Assembly (NCBI GenBank): GCA_015066095.1
Contig: SVPC01000002.1
Location: 1-64,000 of the forward strand
DNA: 64,000 bases
From: Oscillospiraceae bacterium
GTDB lineage: Bacteria > Bacillota > Clostridia > Oscillospirales > Acutalibacteraceae
Direction of reading: 5' to 3'
The translations under genes were made by a program, and so were the position numbers. The notes under the pieces were generated by a model. It made no database searches. It saw only the letters and a program-made list of their open reading frames with translations, and was not told where the DNA came from. This document shows, piece after piece, positions 19,378-28,024 of this stretch (the stretch's first letter is position 1; each line of letters starts with the position of its first letter).

Positions 19378-19388
19378 TTGATTAAAAA

Positions 19389-21077
19389 TTATTTGTACCA
19401 GTAAACAGTTGCGTCAGGTTCAAACTCCTTAAATGCATCTAATGTTTGTTGTTTAGTTTTTGCAACATGCTTTGATACAAGAGTACTTTCTTTAAGCCAA
19501 CAGAACTGTGCGGTTAATTGCTCTGTAGTACGCAAACTCTGTTTTATATAGTATACATTATTTTCTCTCTTCCAAGCATCATATGTAGCCTTGTTGCCAA
19601 TATCAAATTTATAAATCATACGACCGGGACAGTCTATGATGTTGTTAGAGAATGAAACAGGGCCTGTAATTTGGTCTGCTACAAAATTTCCGTAATGAAC
19701 ACCATCAATACCGCGGATACCACCATCATCCGGACGGGTACCCCAACCAAGAGAGGTAAAACGACAAATATTATTATCCATATAATAGTTATAGAAATCG
19801 GAAGGACCGCCATTTTCTTCTTTGCCACCTTCCCAAGTTTCTATATCACAGTTATTAAACTCTAAAAGGTTATCACATATATAGATATCGTGGTAATTAA
19901 ATCTATTCTTACCAGCATGACCCTGTGGTGAATAAGCCGAGTCGAATGTTTGATAAACCCAGTTATGGCACCAGTATAGGTTTTCGCCGCCGCAATAGGT
20001 AGTTATAGCATTACCGGCACGGCCAGTACCACCTTGGAAACGGCCACCGCCTACATAACCTGATTCACAGTTAGTTACAGTCCAGTTATTGTTATTATAA
20101 TTTCCAAATATTCCTGAAGCATAACGAAAAGCAAGGTTATCAAATATTACATTTTGAGTACCGGTACCCATTGTGGCACCTACAGCACCGCCCACTTCAA
20201 TAGAATCCCAAACCTCTGCGGGATTTCCTCTATCGCAGTATATGTAGAGTGTTGCGATTGATTCATCAACATAGAAGTCGGTATTCTTTTCGACTGCACC
20301 TATAGTGAGTTTTCGATAACCATGTTCTTCACCTTGATTAAAGATAACTTGACCAGGATAAGCATACATATAGCTTATTTGCCAAACATTTTTCTTTTTA
20401 GATGGTTTCCATATTTCTTGAGCGAAGTTTTTAGGAGAACCATAGAACATTGGTTTTCTACCTTCACCGTAAGAACCGTAGGTTATTCCCCTTCTAACGG
20501 GGAAATTTTCAAGCATACGCCAAAGACAACCGCGTTCAAACAATACTGCATCGCCGGGTTCTAAATTCAAACTTTCAATTGCTTCTAAAGTTTGAATAGG
20601 TGTTTTGGGCGAAAGACCATCATTAGCATCATTACCCTTAGTAGAAACATAATATATTCTACCCTTTAACTCATAAAACTCCTCTGTATTGGGTGTATTA
20701 AGAATTTCATCACGAAGTTTATTTCTTTCCTTTTCTGCATAGCCTTTATAATTAGTAGCAAGGTTAGAACCATCAATAACAGGCTTTATTTCGTAAGCGT
20801 CAGTTCTTTCGGTATTTGATTTTGTATTAGCATCTGCTGTTATAATACCATCATAAGGACTAACACTGTTAGAATCATCTGAAGAAAGGTCTTCGGTAGT
20901 ATCGTCGGAAACAGGTTCCGACGATACATTCGATTGATTTTGAGAGTCATCCGGGTTTTTCTCGGGTGGCGTGGTTGTACAGCTCGCGAGCAAAAGCATC
21001 ATTAAAGCCATCATCACGGCAATAACACGCTTTGCATAAGAGCTTTTAAAAATTTTAGAAAGCTTCATTTTTTTCAT
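19389..21077 (-). CDS. Beta-helix (pectate-lyase-fold) lipoprotein
   Basis: This 562-residue protein has a lipoprotein signal peptide ending LLASC, then an acidic, Ser/Asp-rich linker (~35-75). The mature part opens with the head IYYVSTKGNDANDGLSPKTP (~residue 141), shared with the two large surface proteins of this region, and then right-handed parallel beta-helix sequence rich in Asn, Gly and Tyr (to ~555). Such folds are found in polysaccharide lyases and glycan-binding proteins. The catalytic residues cannot be judged by eye. ATG at 21077 has AAGGAGA upstream. It lies 17 bp after the solute-binding lipoprotein gene, which supports a role in binding or cutting the transported glycan. Confidence 0.75.
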   Translation of the reverse strand: MKKMKLSKIFKSSYAKRVIAVMMALMMLLLASCTTTPPEKNPDDSQNQSNVSSEPVSDDTTEDLSSDDSNSVSPYDGIITADANTKSNTERTDAYEIKPVIDGSNLATNYKGYAEKERNKLRDEILNTPNTEEFYELKGRIYYVSTKGNDANDGLSPKTPIQTLEAIESLNLEPGDAVLFERGCLWRMLENFPVRRGITYGSYGEGRKPMFYGSPKNFAQEIWKPSKKKNVWQISYMYAYPGQVIFNQGEEHGYRKLTIGAVEKNTDFYVDESIATLYIYCDRGNPAEVWDSIEVGGAVGATMGTGTQNVIFDNLAFRYASGIFGNYNNNNWTVTNCESGYVGGGRFQGGTGRAGNAITTYCGGENLYWCHNWVYQTFDSAYSPQGHAGKNRFNYHDIYICDNLLEFNNCDIETWEGGKEENGGPSDFYNYYMDNNICRFTSLGWGTRPDDGGIRGIDGVHYGNFVADQITGPVSFSNNIIDCPGRMIYKFDIGNKATYDAWKRENNVYYIKQSLRTTEQLTAQFCWLKESTLVSKHVAKTKQQTLDAFKEFEPDATVYWYK

Positions 21078-21093
21078 TATTGCTCTCCTTCAA

Positions 21094-22518
21094 TTATTTG
21101 AGTTTTGCTGCGGTTGTATTATATTCCTTAACCCACTTATCAACAGTTTTCTCATATTCGTTGATTTTTCCGGCCATAAATTCTTTCTTAGTATATTCAA
21201 GAACACTATAGTATCCTTGGTCCATTTCATCGGGATAAGCGTAAGGAAATACTTTATTCTTTTGGCTCATACACCAGTTGTAAACTTCGAGGTTTTGTTT
21301 ATTACCGAAGTAAGCACTGAGTTCGTAGTTAGCGCCATCAAGGAAGTAACGTAAGAAGTAAGGAACTGCCTGAGGATTCTTAGCACCCTTAGGAATACCA
21401 TAAGCTTCAGCTTCGCCATGACCTTGATAATATTTCTTTTGTCCGTCAATCTTAGGCATTGGAACAAAATAAAGAGTATTAGCCGACTTCAAATTACCAA
21501 AATAAGGATTCTTCTGTCTGGCGTGTACTGCAGTACCGATAGAGAACAATACTGAACCTTCGTTAAATGTCTCCTGACCGCCAAATGCAAACAAACCTTC
21601 ATTGTTATAAAGTTCACCAAGTAATTCATGTGTTTTTATAAAGTTTTTGTTGCTCATATTGCTGCTATATTTGCTGCCGTTAAACTTGATAGAACCACTT
21701 ATACCATAGGAAGTAAGATAAACGCCAAAGCCACCTTCACCATTAGCACCTGGATTACCTGTGAGTTCTTTAAACTCTTTACACATTTCAATGTACTTGC
21801 TCCAAGTCCATTTGTCTTTTTTCCAAAGTTTGTAGGGGTCTTCAAAATCGTACTTTTTAATTAAAGTGCTATTGTAGAACAATAAATTGATAGAACCAAT
21901 ATGAGTATTCTGCAAAGAAACAGCATAAGTTTTACTGCCGAATGTGTAAAGGTCCATAATATTTTTATCCCAAGCCTCATCAGTAAAATCATACTTGGCT
22001 ACAGTAATGGGTTGGAAATTCTTAACAAAATCAGGTCTGGGACCACGTAGACGAGCCATATCAGGAATGTTTTCACCTGAAGCAATAAGTGCGGGGAGTT
22101 TTGTATAGTACTGTGCGTGGGAGACGGTTTTCCAATCAACCTTAATGCCTGTTGCTTTTGTGAATGCATTAATAGCAGCAGGAGCGCCTGTGTATTCTAC
22201 TGCAGGGTTCCAGTTGTACATTACAACCGTGCTACCTGCAAGTTTCTTAGGCATAGAAGCTAAAACTTCTTTCCAAGTTTTACCGCCGATTTTGTTTTCT
22301 TTCGGAACAGAAGAGGTGCCTTGACTGCCTGTGCCCGTGCTGCCAGAAGCAGCATCAGAAGTGGTGTCACCTACTTGGCTTTGTGTTACTTCATCTACAA
22401 AGAAATCGTCGTTTACTTGTTCTGAAGATGTGTCGTCGCCGTCACCGCAGCCAACTATGGTAAAGAGCATACAAAGTACCATAGCAAGTGCAAGAATAGT
22501 TTTTAATGTGTTTTTCAT
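21094..22518 (-). CDS. Extracellular solute-binding lipoprotein, family 1 (second system)
   Basis: The start is placed at ATG 22518 (MKNTLKTILALAMV) because AGGAAAG lies six bases before it; a longer frame from 22572 only adds a poor N-terminus. The 474-residue product has a lipobox IVGC, a low-complexity Asp/Ser/Thr/Gly linker, and a sugar-type binding domain from ~85 (STVVMYNWNPAVEYTGAPAA, KATGIKVDWKTVSHAQY, SGENIPDMARLRGP). It would deliver a glycan to a membrane pore, probably formed by the permeases at 22573-23562 and 9186-10076. It follows the first permease gene by 54 bp. Confidence 0.88.
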   Translation of the reverse strand: MKNTLKTILALAMVLCMLFTIVGCGDGDDTSSEQVNDDFFVDEVTQSQVGDTTSDAASGSTGTGSQGTSSVPKENKIGGKTWKEVLASMPKKLAGSTVVMYNWNPAVEYTGAPAAINAFTKATGIKVDWKTVSHAQYYTKLPALIASGENIPDMARLRGPRPDFVKNFQPITVAKYDFTDEAWDKNIMDLYTFGSKTYAVSLQNTHIGSINLLFYNSTLIKKYDFEDPYKLWKKDKWTWSKYIEMCKEFKELTGNPGANGEGGFGVYLTSYGISGSIKFNGSKYSSNMSNKNFIKTHELLGELYNNEGLFAFGGQETFNEGSVLFSIGTAVHARQKNPYFGNLKSANTLYFVPMPKIDGQKKYYQGHGEAEAYGIPKGAKNPQAVPYFLRYFLDGANYELSAYFGNKQNLEVYNWCMSQKNKVFPYAYPDEMDQGYYSVLEYTKKEFMAGKINEYEKTVDKWVKEYNTTAAKLK

Positions 22519-22572
22519 AGATATCTTTCCTTTCATTATTATATTATAAACCGCTTGCGCGGAAATTTCCAA

Positions 22573-23562
22573 TTAACCTACAATACCGCTAGTTGCAATA
22601 CTTGCAACAAACTTACGCTGAATTAATATGTAAAAAATGATGAGCGGAAGAACGAATATGAGACAACCTGACAAAAGTACGGGAACCTGTAGTAACGATG
22701 CCTCACCGATAGAAATGTTAAGTTTATTAACAAGACTATTGCCTCCAAAGGTTGACAGAGCAACCGCAAATGTAGTTTCTTCCGTATACATATTTGCTAA
22801 GAACAAATCGTTCCAGTGCCAAATTACCGAGAAAAGCAATACGGTAATCATAGCGGAACCTGAAGACGGAAGAACGATAGTTAAGAAGGTTTTCCAAGGA
22901 CCTGCACCGTCTATCCACGCTGCCTCTTCAAGTTCTTTTGGCAATCCCTTAAAGAATTGCATATATATATATATGAAGAGACCGCCCTTAAGACCTACGC
23001 CCAAAAGACCCGGCAAATAGAACGCCCACGGCGAATTGGTTATATTTGGTTGTAAATCTGTACCTATTAAATCGCCGATAGCTCCGAAAATTCCCAAAAA
23101 ATCAAGATGACTAAACTGAACATAGGTTGGGATGATAATCATCATAGAAGGAACCAGAATATTCAAAATCATTAAAGCGCTAAGGAGCCCTCTGCCCTTT
23201 ATCTTGAAACGTGCCATACCGTAAGCGGCAATCGCACAGGTCATAAACTGGATAAGTGCAGTTACAATTTCATAAACAAAGGTGTTGACTAATGAATCGC
23301 CAACATCGTATACAATCCACGCATTTTTAAAGTGTTCTAATGTTGGGCTTTTAGGAACCCATGTAACCGTAACATCATAAGAGTCGTTTATACCCATTAT
23401 GGAGTTTAGCAACATAAACAAGAACGGATAAACAATAACATAACTTATCGACAAGAAGAATATGTACCTAAACATGTTAGCAATAATGCCGGGAGCGTGC
23501 TTTTTAGTGAGTAATTTTCCTCTTTCAAAATCTATATCGCTCAAAGCTTTTGGCATCCTCAT
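22573..23562 (-). CDS. Carbohydrate ABC transporter permease, MalG/UgpE type (second system)
   Basis: This 329-residue permease is the first gene of the operon. It has six membrane helices and the EAA loop LEEAAWIDGAGPWKTFLTIV near residue 215, followed by LPSSG. ATG at 23562 is preceded by AGGAGG nine bases upstream; a closer ATG at 23567 is out of frame. Its MalF-type partner is not adjacent but probably at the far end of the operon. The ~168-nt leader before it carries an inverted repeat. Confidence 0.88.
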   Translation of the reverse strand: MRMPKALSDIDFERGKLLTKKHAPGIIANMFRYIFFLSISYVIVYPFLFMLLNSIMGINDSYDVTVTWVPKSPTLEHFKNAWIVYDVGDSLVNTFVYEIVTALIQFMTCAIAAYGMARFKIKGRGLLSALMILNILVPSMMIIIPTYVQFSHLDFLGIFGAIGDLIGTDLQPNITNSPWAFYLPGLLGVGLKGGLFIYIYMQFFKGLPKELEEAAWIDGAGPWKTFLTIVLPSSGSAMITVLLFSVIWHWNDLFLANMYTEETTFAVALSTFGGNSLVNKLNISIGEASLLQVPVLLSGCLIFVLPLIIFYILIQRKFVASIATSGIVG

Positions 23563-23690
23563 AGCATGGCACCTCCTATTCGTTCATTTTCGGTGAAATA
23601 ATAACCACTTGAGTTATCTTTCAAGTTAACAGTCATAAGTTTTTTTTGCGTAATTGACCGCACATTAACACCGCCTATTAAATCTTATAA

Positions 23691-23718
23691 GCCATATTAC
23701 CTCAGAGTAAAATATGGC
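23691..23718. promoter_or_regulatory. Inverted repeat in the operon leader
   Basis: GCCATATT (23691-23698) and AATATGGC (23711-23718) are perfect 8-bp arms separated by 12 bases. They lie about 12-39 nt downstream of the predicted transcription start of the glycan-uptake operon. It could be a repressor site or an RNA hairpin; no known operator is recognised. Confidence 0.5.
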
Positions 23719-23736
23719 ATTATCATTTACTGTACT

Positions 23737-23765
23737 ATTATAAACTATTCGACAAATTTATGCAA
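23737..23765 (-). promoter_or_regulatory. Predicted promoter of the glycan-uptake operon
   Basis: On the minus strand a consensus -10 TATAAT (23737-23742) lies 17 bases from a weak -35 TTGCAT (23760-23765). Transcription would begin near 23730. A weak -35 abutting a direct repeat is typical of promoters needing an AraC-type activator. Confidence 0.7.
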
Positions 23766-23767
23766 TA

Positions 23768-23800
23768 TATAATTGTTGCATATATATTTATAATTGTTGC
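23768..23800 (-). promoter_or_regulatory. Two 12-bp direct repeats, probable AraC-regulator operator
   Basis: TATAATTGTTGC occurs at 23768-23779 and again at 23789-23800, 21 bp apart (two helical turns). The nearer copy ends two bases before the -35 hexamer of the glycan-uptake promoter. Direct half-sites next to a -35 box fit the known binding mode of AraC/XylS activators, and the divergent gene encodes one. The assignment is inference. Confidence 0.7.
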
Positions 23801-23921
23801 GATTTTTATACAAATGGTTAAAAATAAATCAACAGTAATTGTAATAATTATTCATTATTGAGCAAAATACCGAAATTTTCACCCAAAATATGGTAAAATA
23901 GCGGTAAAAAAACAAAAAGTC

Positions 23922-23950
23922 TTGCCAATTTCGACCCAATATGATATCCT
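23922..23950 (+). promoter_or_regulatory. Predicted promoter of the AraC-family gene
   Basis: TTGCCA (23922-23927), a 17-base spacer and TATCCT (23945-23950) lie 36 bases before the ATG at 23986. The hexamers are moderately conserved. Confidence 0.5.
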
Positions 23951-23985
23951 AAAAGTATAGAAATTTCACCAAAATGGAGTTTTTT

Positions 23986-24819
23986 ATGGAAAATATATAT
24001 TTACCTAATTTTTATACTCATACTGTTAATTCTAACCAAAATGCCTTTTTAAACATTCACCAAATAGGGCGCGATATAAGTTCGCCGGGTTTTTCTTATC
24101 CGCAGTATCACAATTCATATACCGTTTCAATAGTAAAAAGCGGTAAGGGTACACTTGAAACATTAGGCAAAAAGTATAATTTGTCAGTTAATGACGCTTT
24201 TTTAACCTTACCAAACGAACTTTCGGTACAAACAGCCGATAGCGATGAACCTTGGGAAGTTTGTTTTTTCTCATTCAGCGGGTCTTTAGCGCAGCAGTTG
24301 TTGGAAAAAACAGTTTTTAAAAATGGCACAGTTGTTGTTAATATGAAAAGTGGTGATTTGGCGCAAGATATCATAAACACCACCATTTTTCTGAACACAC
24401 GAAACCATAGTGATTTCTCATTATTAGAGTATTTTTTTAAATTTTTGTCTCATATAGATATACAAAAAGCATTCCCGCTGACCGAAACTAATGACGGACA
24501 GCAGAAGTATGTTGGAGAAATTAAGAAATATATTCAAGCCCATTATTTAGAGCCAATAAAAATTTCAGAAATAGCCGACCAACTAAATATTAATCGTTCC
24601 CACCTTTACCGCATTTTCAAAAAAGAAGAAGGCGTGGGTGTTGAAGACTACATAATAAATATACGCATGAACCACGCAAAGATTCTATTAAAAGATACCA
24701 CTCTTACCGTTTCGGCGGTATCAACCCTTGTGGGTTATAAAAACTATGCTACATTTTTTAAACGATTTAAATTAGCCACAGGCATCACCCCACTTGAATA
24801 TAGAAATAACAATACATAG
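23986..24819 (+). CDS. AraC-family transcriptional regulator
   Basis: The start is placed at ATG 23986 because GGAG lies six bases upstream, rather than at the in-frame ATG 23974, which overlaps that SD. The 277-residue protein has an N-terminal cupin-like sensor region (~20-110; YHNSYTVSIVKSGKGTLE) and a C-terminal double helix-turn-helix (~180-275). The HTH segments IKISEIADQLNINRSHLYRI and VSAVSTLVGYKNYATFFKRF, then GITPLEYR, are classic AraC features. It is divergent from the glycan-uptake operon and probably activates it on binding a sugar ligand. A bidirectional terminator lies beyond it. Confidence 0.9.
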   Translation: MENIYLPNFYTHTVNSNQNAFLNIHQIGRDISSPGFSYPQYHNSYTVSIVKSGKGTLETLGKKYNLSVNDAFLTLPNELSVQTADSDEPWEVCFFSFSGSLAQQLLEKTVFKNGTVVVNMKSGDLAQDIINTTIFLNTRNHSDFSLLEYFFKFLSHIDIQKAFPLTETNDGQQKYVGEIKKYIQAHYLEPIKISEIADQLNINRSHLYRIFKKEEGVGVEDYIINIRMNHAKILLKDTTLTVSAVSTLVGYKNYATFFKRFKLATGITPLEYRNNNT

Positions 24820-24840
24820 ATGTGTCTATATAGGTGATCC

Positions 24841-24909
24841 GTAGGGGCGAACAGTGTTCGCCCATTTGGATAAGATGCAAATTATCGGGCGACCAATGGT
24901 CGCCCCTAC
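24841..24909. repeat. REPIN-like doublet of palindromes
   Basis: A 69-bp element bounded by inverted 10-mers GTAGGGGCGA and TCGCCCCTAC contains two perfect palindromes, 24845-24863 (GGGCGAACA-G-TGTTCGCCC) and 24887-24905 (GGGCGACCA-A-TGGTCGCCC). Two REP-like hairpins in inverted orientation match the REPIN layout. The head TGTAGGG is shared with the palindromes in the RAYT gene at 4176-4670, so that transposase may move this family. Confidence 0.8.
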
Positions 24910-24944
24910 ATTATATTATTTTAATCATTACAACAAATTTTGAC

Positions 24945-24963
24945 GGGAGGGGAAACCCCTCCC
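24945..24963. repeat. Palindrome GGGAGGGG-AAA-CCCCTCCC
   Basis: A perfect 8-bp GC-rich inverted repeat with a 3-base loop lies in otherwise AT-rich spacer next to the REPIN-like element. It is not needed as a terminator, because a separate one follows, so it is probably another REP-type sequence. Confidence 0.6.
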
Positions 24964-24995
24964 ATACGAGTTTACAACACTCTATACACCCGACA

Positions 24996-25032
24996 AAAAG
25001 CGGTAAAAGTGAAAATCACTTTTACCGCTTTT
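24996..25032. terminator. Bidirectional intrinsic terminator between the AraC gene and clpE
   Basis: AAAAGCGGTAAAAGTGA and its exact complement form a 17-bp stem with a 3-base loop. A T run follows on both strands, so it ends the converging AraC-family and clpE transcripts. Confidence 0.9.
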
Positions 25033-25034
25033 AA

Positions 25035-27329
25035 TTATGCCATAACAGTTTCTATTTCAATTTTTTCATTAACCGTAGCCTTTATAGCAGAAATACTGCC
25101 CTCACTGTTATCTACAATTATATCAACTATTTTATTTTCTAATTCGCGTCGTATGAGATTGCGCAATTCCCTGGCACCGCGCTTACCGCCGTCACACTTT
25201 TGTGCCAAATATTTGCAAAGCTTTTTATCATAAGAAAACTCAATAAGTTTTTCTTTCAATGCATCCTTTAACTCATTAAGCATTAGTGCGGCGATTTTGG
25301 TAAGTGTATCGTGTGATAACGGTGAGAACACCACAATTTCATCCACACGGGCAATAAACTCTGGGCGCAAAAAACCTTCGAGCGCTTTTAGTGCCTTTTC
25401 TTTAGAGCCTTCCGCCTGTGTTTTACCAAAGCCCAAAAGATTATCACTCTTTTCGCTACCCGCGTTAGATGTCATTACAATAACGGTGTTTTCAAAGTTA
25501 ACCGTTCTTCCCTGTGCATCGGTAACTTTGCCCTCGTCAAGAATTTGCAAAAGGATATTAAGCACATCGGGATGCGCTTTTTCAATCTCGTCAAAAAGTA
25601 CTACCGAATAGGGTTTTCTTCTCACTTTTTCAGTAAGTTGTCCTGCTTCATCATAGCCTACATATCCGGGAGGCGCACCGATTATACGGGAAACCGAGTG
25701 TTTTTCCATAAACTCGGACATATCAAGTCTAATAAGCGTTTCGGGCGTATTAAACAACTGTTCCGAAAGCACCTTTACAAGTTCGGTTTTACCCACACCT
25801 GTGGGACCTACAAATATAAACGATGCCGGGCGGTGCACCTTACTTGTCTGTACTCGAGAGCGCTTAACCGCACTTGCCACCAGTTTTGTAGCCTCTGTCT
25901 GACCGATAATTCTTTCGTTTAGTGCATCTTCCAAAGATGCCAACTTTTTAAGGTCGCTTTCCTGAATCTTTGTGGCAGGTATACCTGTCCACAACTCGAT
26001 TACTTTTGCGATATCCATATCGGTAACAGTATTATTAAGGTTAGTATTGCAAAGTTCGTCTGCTACCTTTTTATACTTATCAAGGTCGGCTTTTACCATA
26101 GCCTGTTTTTCGTAATCAGGGTTTTCTACATCTTGCTCTAACTCTTCAAGTTTTATAGAATATTCCGCAACCTTTTTGTTAGCCACATACAAATCATCTA
26201 TAGCCTTATTCGCAAGACTCGCACACGCACAAGCCTCATCCAAAAGGTCGATAGCCTTATCGGGCAAATAGCGGTCAGTTACATATCTTTCAGAAAGTAA
26301 TACTGCTTTTTTAACTATATCGTCAGGTATAACCACATTATGGAAACCTTCATAGTAACCCTTTACACCCAAAAGTATCTCTTCACTTTCGGCGATAGAT
26401 GGTTCTTCAATAGTAACAGGTTGGAAACGTCGTTCAAGTGCCGCATCTTTTTCAATATATTTGCGATACTCTTTAAAAGTGGTAGCACCGATAACCTGAA
26501 TCTCACCGCGTGAAAGTGCAGGTTTTAAAATATTGGCGGCGTTCATACTGCCTTCTGCCGAGTCACCTGCGCCGACAAGATTGTGAATTTCATCTATGAA
26601 AAGAATTATATTCCCTGCTTCTTTTATTTCGGAAACCAAGCCCTTTACGCGGCTTTCAAACTGACCACGGAACTGAGTGCCTGCCACAAGACCTGTAAGG
26701 TCTAAAAGATAAATTTCTTTATCCAAAAGTCTTGCGGGTGCTTTACCGTTTGCAATTTGTAAAGCCAATCCTTCTGCAATAGCGGTTTTACCGACACCCG
26801 GCTCACCTATAAGGCAAGGGTTATTTTTAGAACGGCGGGATAAAATTTGTATAGTTCTGTAAAGTTCTTTATCTCTACCTATAATAACATCTATCTTGCC
26901 GTTCTTTGCTTTATCTGTAAGATTTTGACAATACTGCTCTATAAACTTACGGCGCTTTTTCTTTGGTTTTTCCTTATCTTTTTCTTTAGTATCGGCAGAT
27001 TGCTTTTCTTCCTTAGAAGTGCCACCCATACTACCAAAAATATTTTTTAAAAACGGCATTGCAGGTGCAGTACCTAAATCAAAGGTTTCATCGTTAAGTT
27101 CGGCATCGTCCGATTCTTCATCAAGCGCCATAATATCCATAAACTGTTCGCTCATTTGTTCTATATCTTCATCCGATATATTCATTTTTTTGAGCATATC
27201 CTCAACCGGTTTTATGCCCATTTCCTTTGCGCAAACAAGGCAAAGACCGCTAGGCTCTGCATTGGGATTAGACATATCAGACATAAATACTACTGCCGGA
27301 CGTTTTTTACATTTGGAACAAAGTTTCAT
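25035..27329 (-). CDS. clpE: ClpE-like ATP-dependent Clp unfoldase with N-terminal zinc finger
   Basis: This 764-residue Hsp100 protein unfolds substrates for ClpP in the cytoplasm. Cys4, Cys7, Cys30 and Cys33 form the CX2C-X22-CX2C finger typical of ClpE; the Clp N-repeat domain of ClpC is absent. Two AAA+ modules follow, with Walker A GEPGVGKTA (~169) and GPTGVGKTE (~500), Walker B LFIDEIHN and LFDEIEKAHPD, and a coiled coil of moderate length between them (~385-440). ClpE is a CtsR-controlled heat-shock gene in Bacillus. No CtsR box is evident here, and the gene sits last in the ruvC operon, 13 bp after cvpA. A ClpC-like name is the alternative. Confidence 0.85.
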   Translation of the reverse strand: MKLCSKCKKRPAVVFMSDMSNPNAEPSGLCLVCAKEMGIKPVEDMLKKMNISDEDIEQMSEQFMDIMALDEESDDAELNDETFDLGTAPAMPFLKNIFGSMGGTSKEEKQSADTKEKDKEKPKKKRRKFIEQYCQNLTDKAKNGKIDVIIGRDKELYRTIQILSRRSKNNPCLIGEPGVGKTAIAEGLALQIANGKAPARLLDKEIYLLDLTGLVAGTQFRGQFESRVKGLVSEIKEAGNIILFIDEIHNLVGAGDSAEGSMNAANILKPALSRGEIQVIGATTFKEYRKYIEKDAALERRFQPVTIEEPSIAESEEILLGVKGYYEGFHNVVIPDDIVKKAVLLSERYVTDRYLPDKAIDLLDEACACASLANKAIDDLYVANKKVAEYSIKLEELEQDVENPDYEKQAMVKADLDKYKKVADELCNTNLNNTVTDMDIAKVIELWTGIPATKIQESDLKKLASLEDALNERIIGQTEATKLVASAVKRSRVQTSKVHRPASFIFVGPTGVGKTELVKVLSEQLFNTPETLIRLDMSEFMEKHSVSRIIGAPPGYVGYDEAGQLTEKVRRKPYSVVLFDEIEKAHPDVLNILLQILDEGKVTDAQGRTVNFENTVIVMTSNAGSEKSDNLLGFGKTQAEGSKEKALKALEGFLRPEFIARVDEIVVFSPLSHDTLTKIAALMLNELKDALKEKLIEFSYDKKLCKYLAQKCDGGKRGARELRNLIRRELENKIVDIIVDNSEGSISAIKATVNEKIEIETVMA

Positions 27330-27342
27330 TTTTTAAAGACTC

Positions 27343-28020
27343 CTAAAATACATTGGTTAAAAATTGGAAAACAAAAGTTTTTTCTATATTTTGATTATTA
27401 AAAATCCACACGCCGCCGGTAAACGAAATTACCAGTAACAAAATTTCGCAAACAAGTATAGCAAATATACCGCCCTTTGCAATACCTATTATACCGCCCA
27501 AAAAGTGATTTAACTTGCCAACCACACTAAATGAAAACATTTTATTTATAACTTTTGCAAGTATTTTTACAATAAACATAAAAATGATTATGAGAATTAT
27601 GGAAAATATCATCTCAATAACATTGGTAGCAATTGGTTTTATAACACGCTGTGAAATATCTTTTAAAACCGCCGTCATACCATCGCCACTGCTCTCATTT
27701 AAAGACTGTGCTAACGCTTTCTTAGAAATACCCAAAGTATCAGCATTATCGGTTACAAAATCAGGCAGATTTTTCCACAGTTCATCTACTGTCTGATTAG
27801 TACTTTGATTAACAGATTCACTCCCCGATTCCACAATCTTTGGCTCTACAAACTTTTGGTATGTAGTATCGGCTAATGGCGCACTTATAGAAAACGCAAG
27901 TAACAAAGCCAGTACAAAACCTACCACCTCGATAAGCACCCGTACAAAGCCTTGCTTTGCCGAGATTAAAGCCACTATAAGGATAATAGCAACAATTATC
28001 AAATCAATAACAATGCCCAT
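27343..28020 (-). CDS. CvpA-family membrane protein
   Basis: This 225-residue protein has four hydrophobic helices. The N-terminus IVIDLIIVAIILIVALISAK followed by QGFVRVLIEVVG is the signature of CvpA/colicin V production proteins. A hydrophilic loop (~55-110) separates the helix pairs. The family's cellular role is not settled; in enterics it is linked to envelope stress and purF. Its stop is 13 bp before clpE and it follows the DUF5711 gene by 4 bp, so it is co-transcribed with both. Confidence 0.85.
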   Translation of the reverse strand: MGIVIDLIIVAIILIVALISAKQGFVRVLIEVVGFVLALLLAFSISAPLADTTYQKFVEPKIVESGSESVNQSTNQTVDELWKNLPDFVTDNADTLGISKKALAQSLNESSGDGMTAVLKDISQRVIKPIATNVIEMIFSIILIIIFMFIVKILAKVINKMFSFSVVGKLNHFLGGIIGIAKGGIFAILVCEILLLVISFTGGVWIFNNQNIEKTFVFQFLTNVF

Positions 28021-28024
28021 AAAA

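Noticed and set aside
24840-24970. CRISPR-like array
   Set aside because: The repeats are two palindromes in inverted orientation, not direct repeats with spacers, and there are no cas genes.
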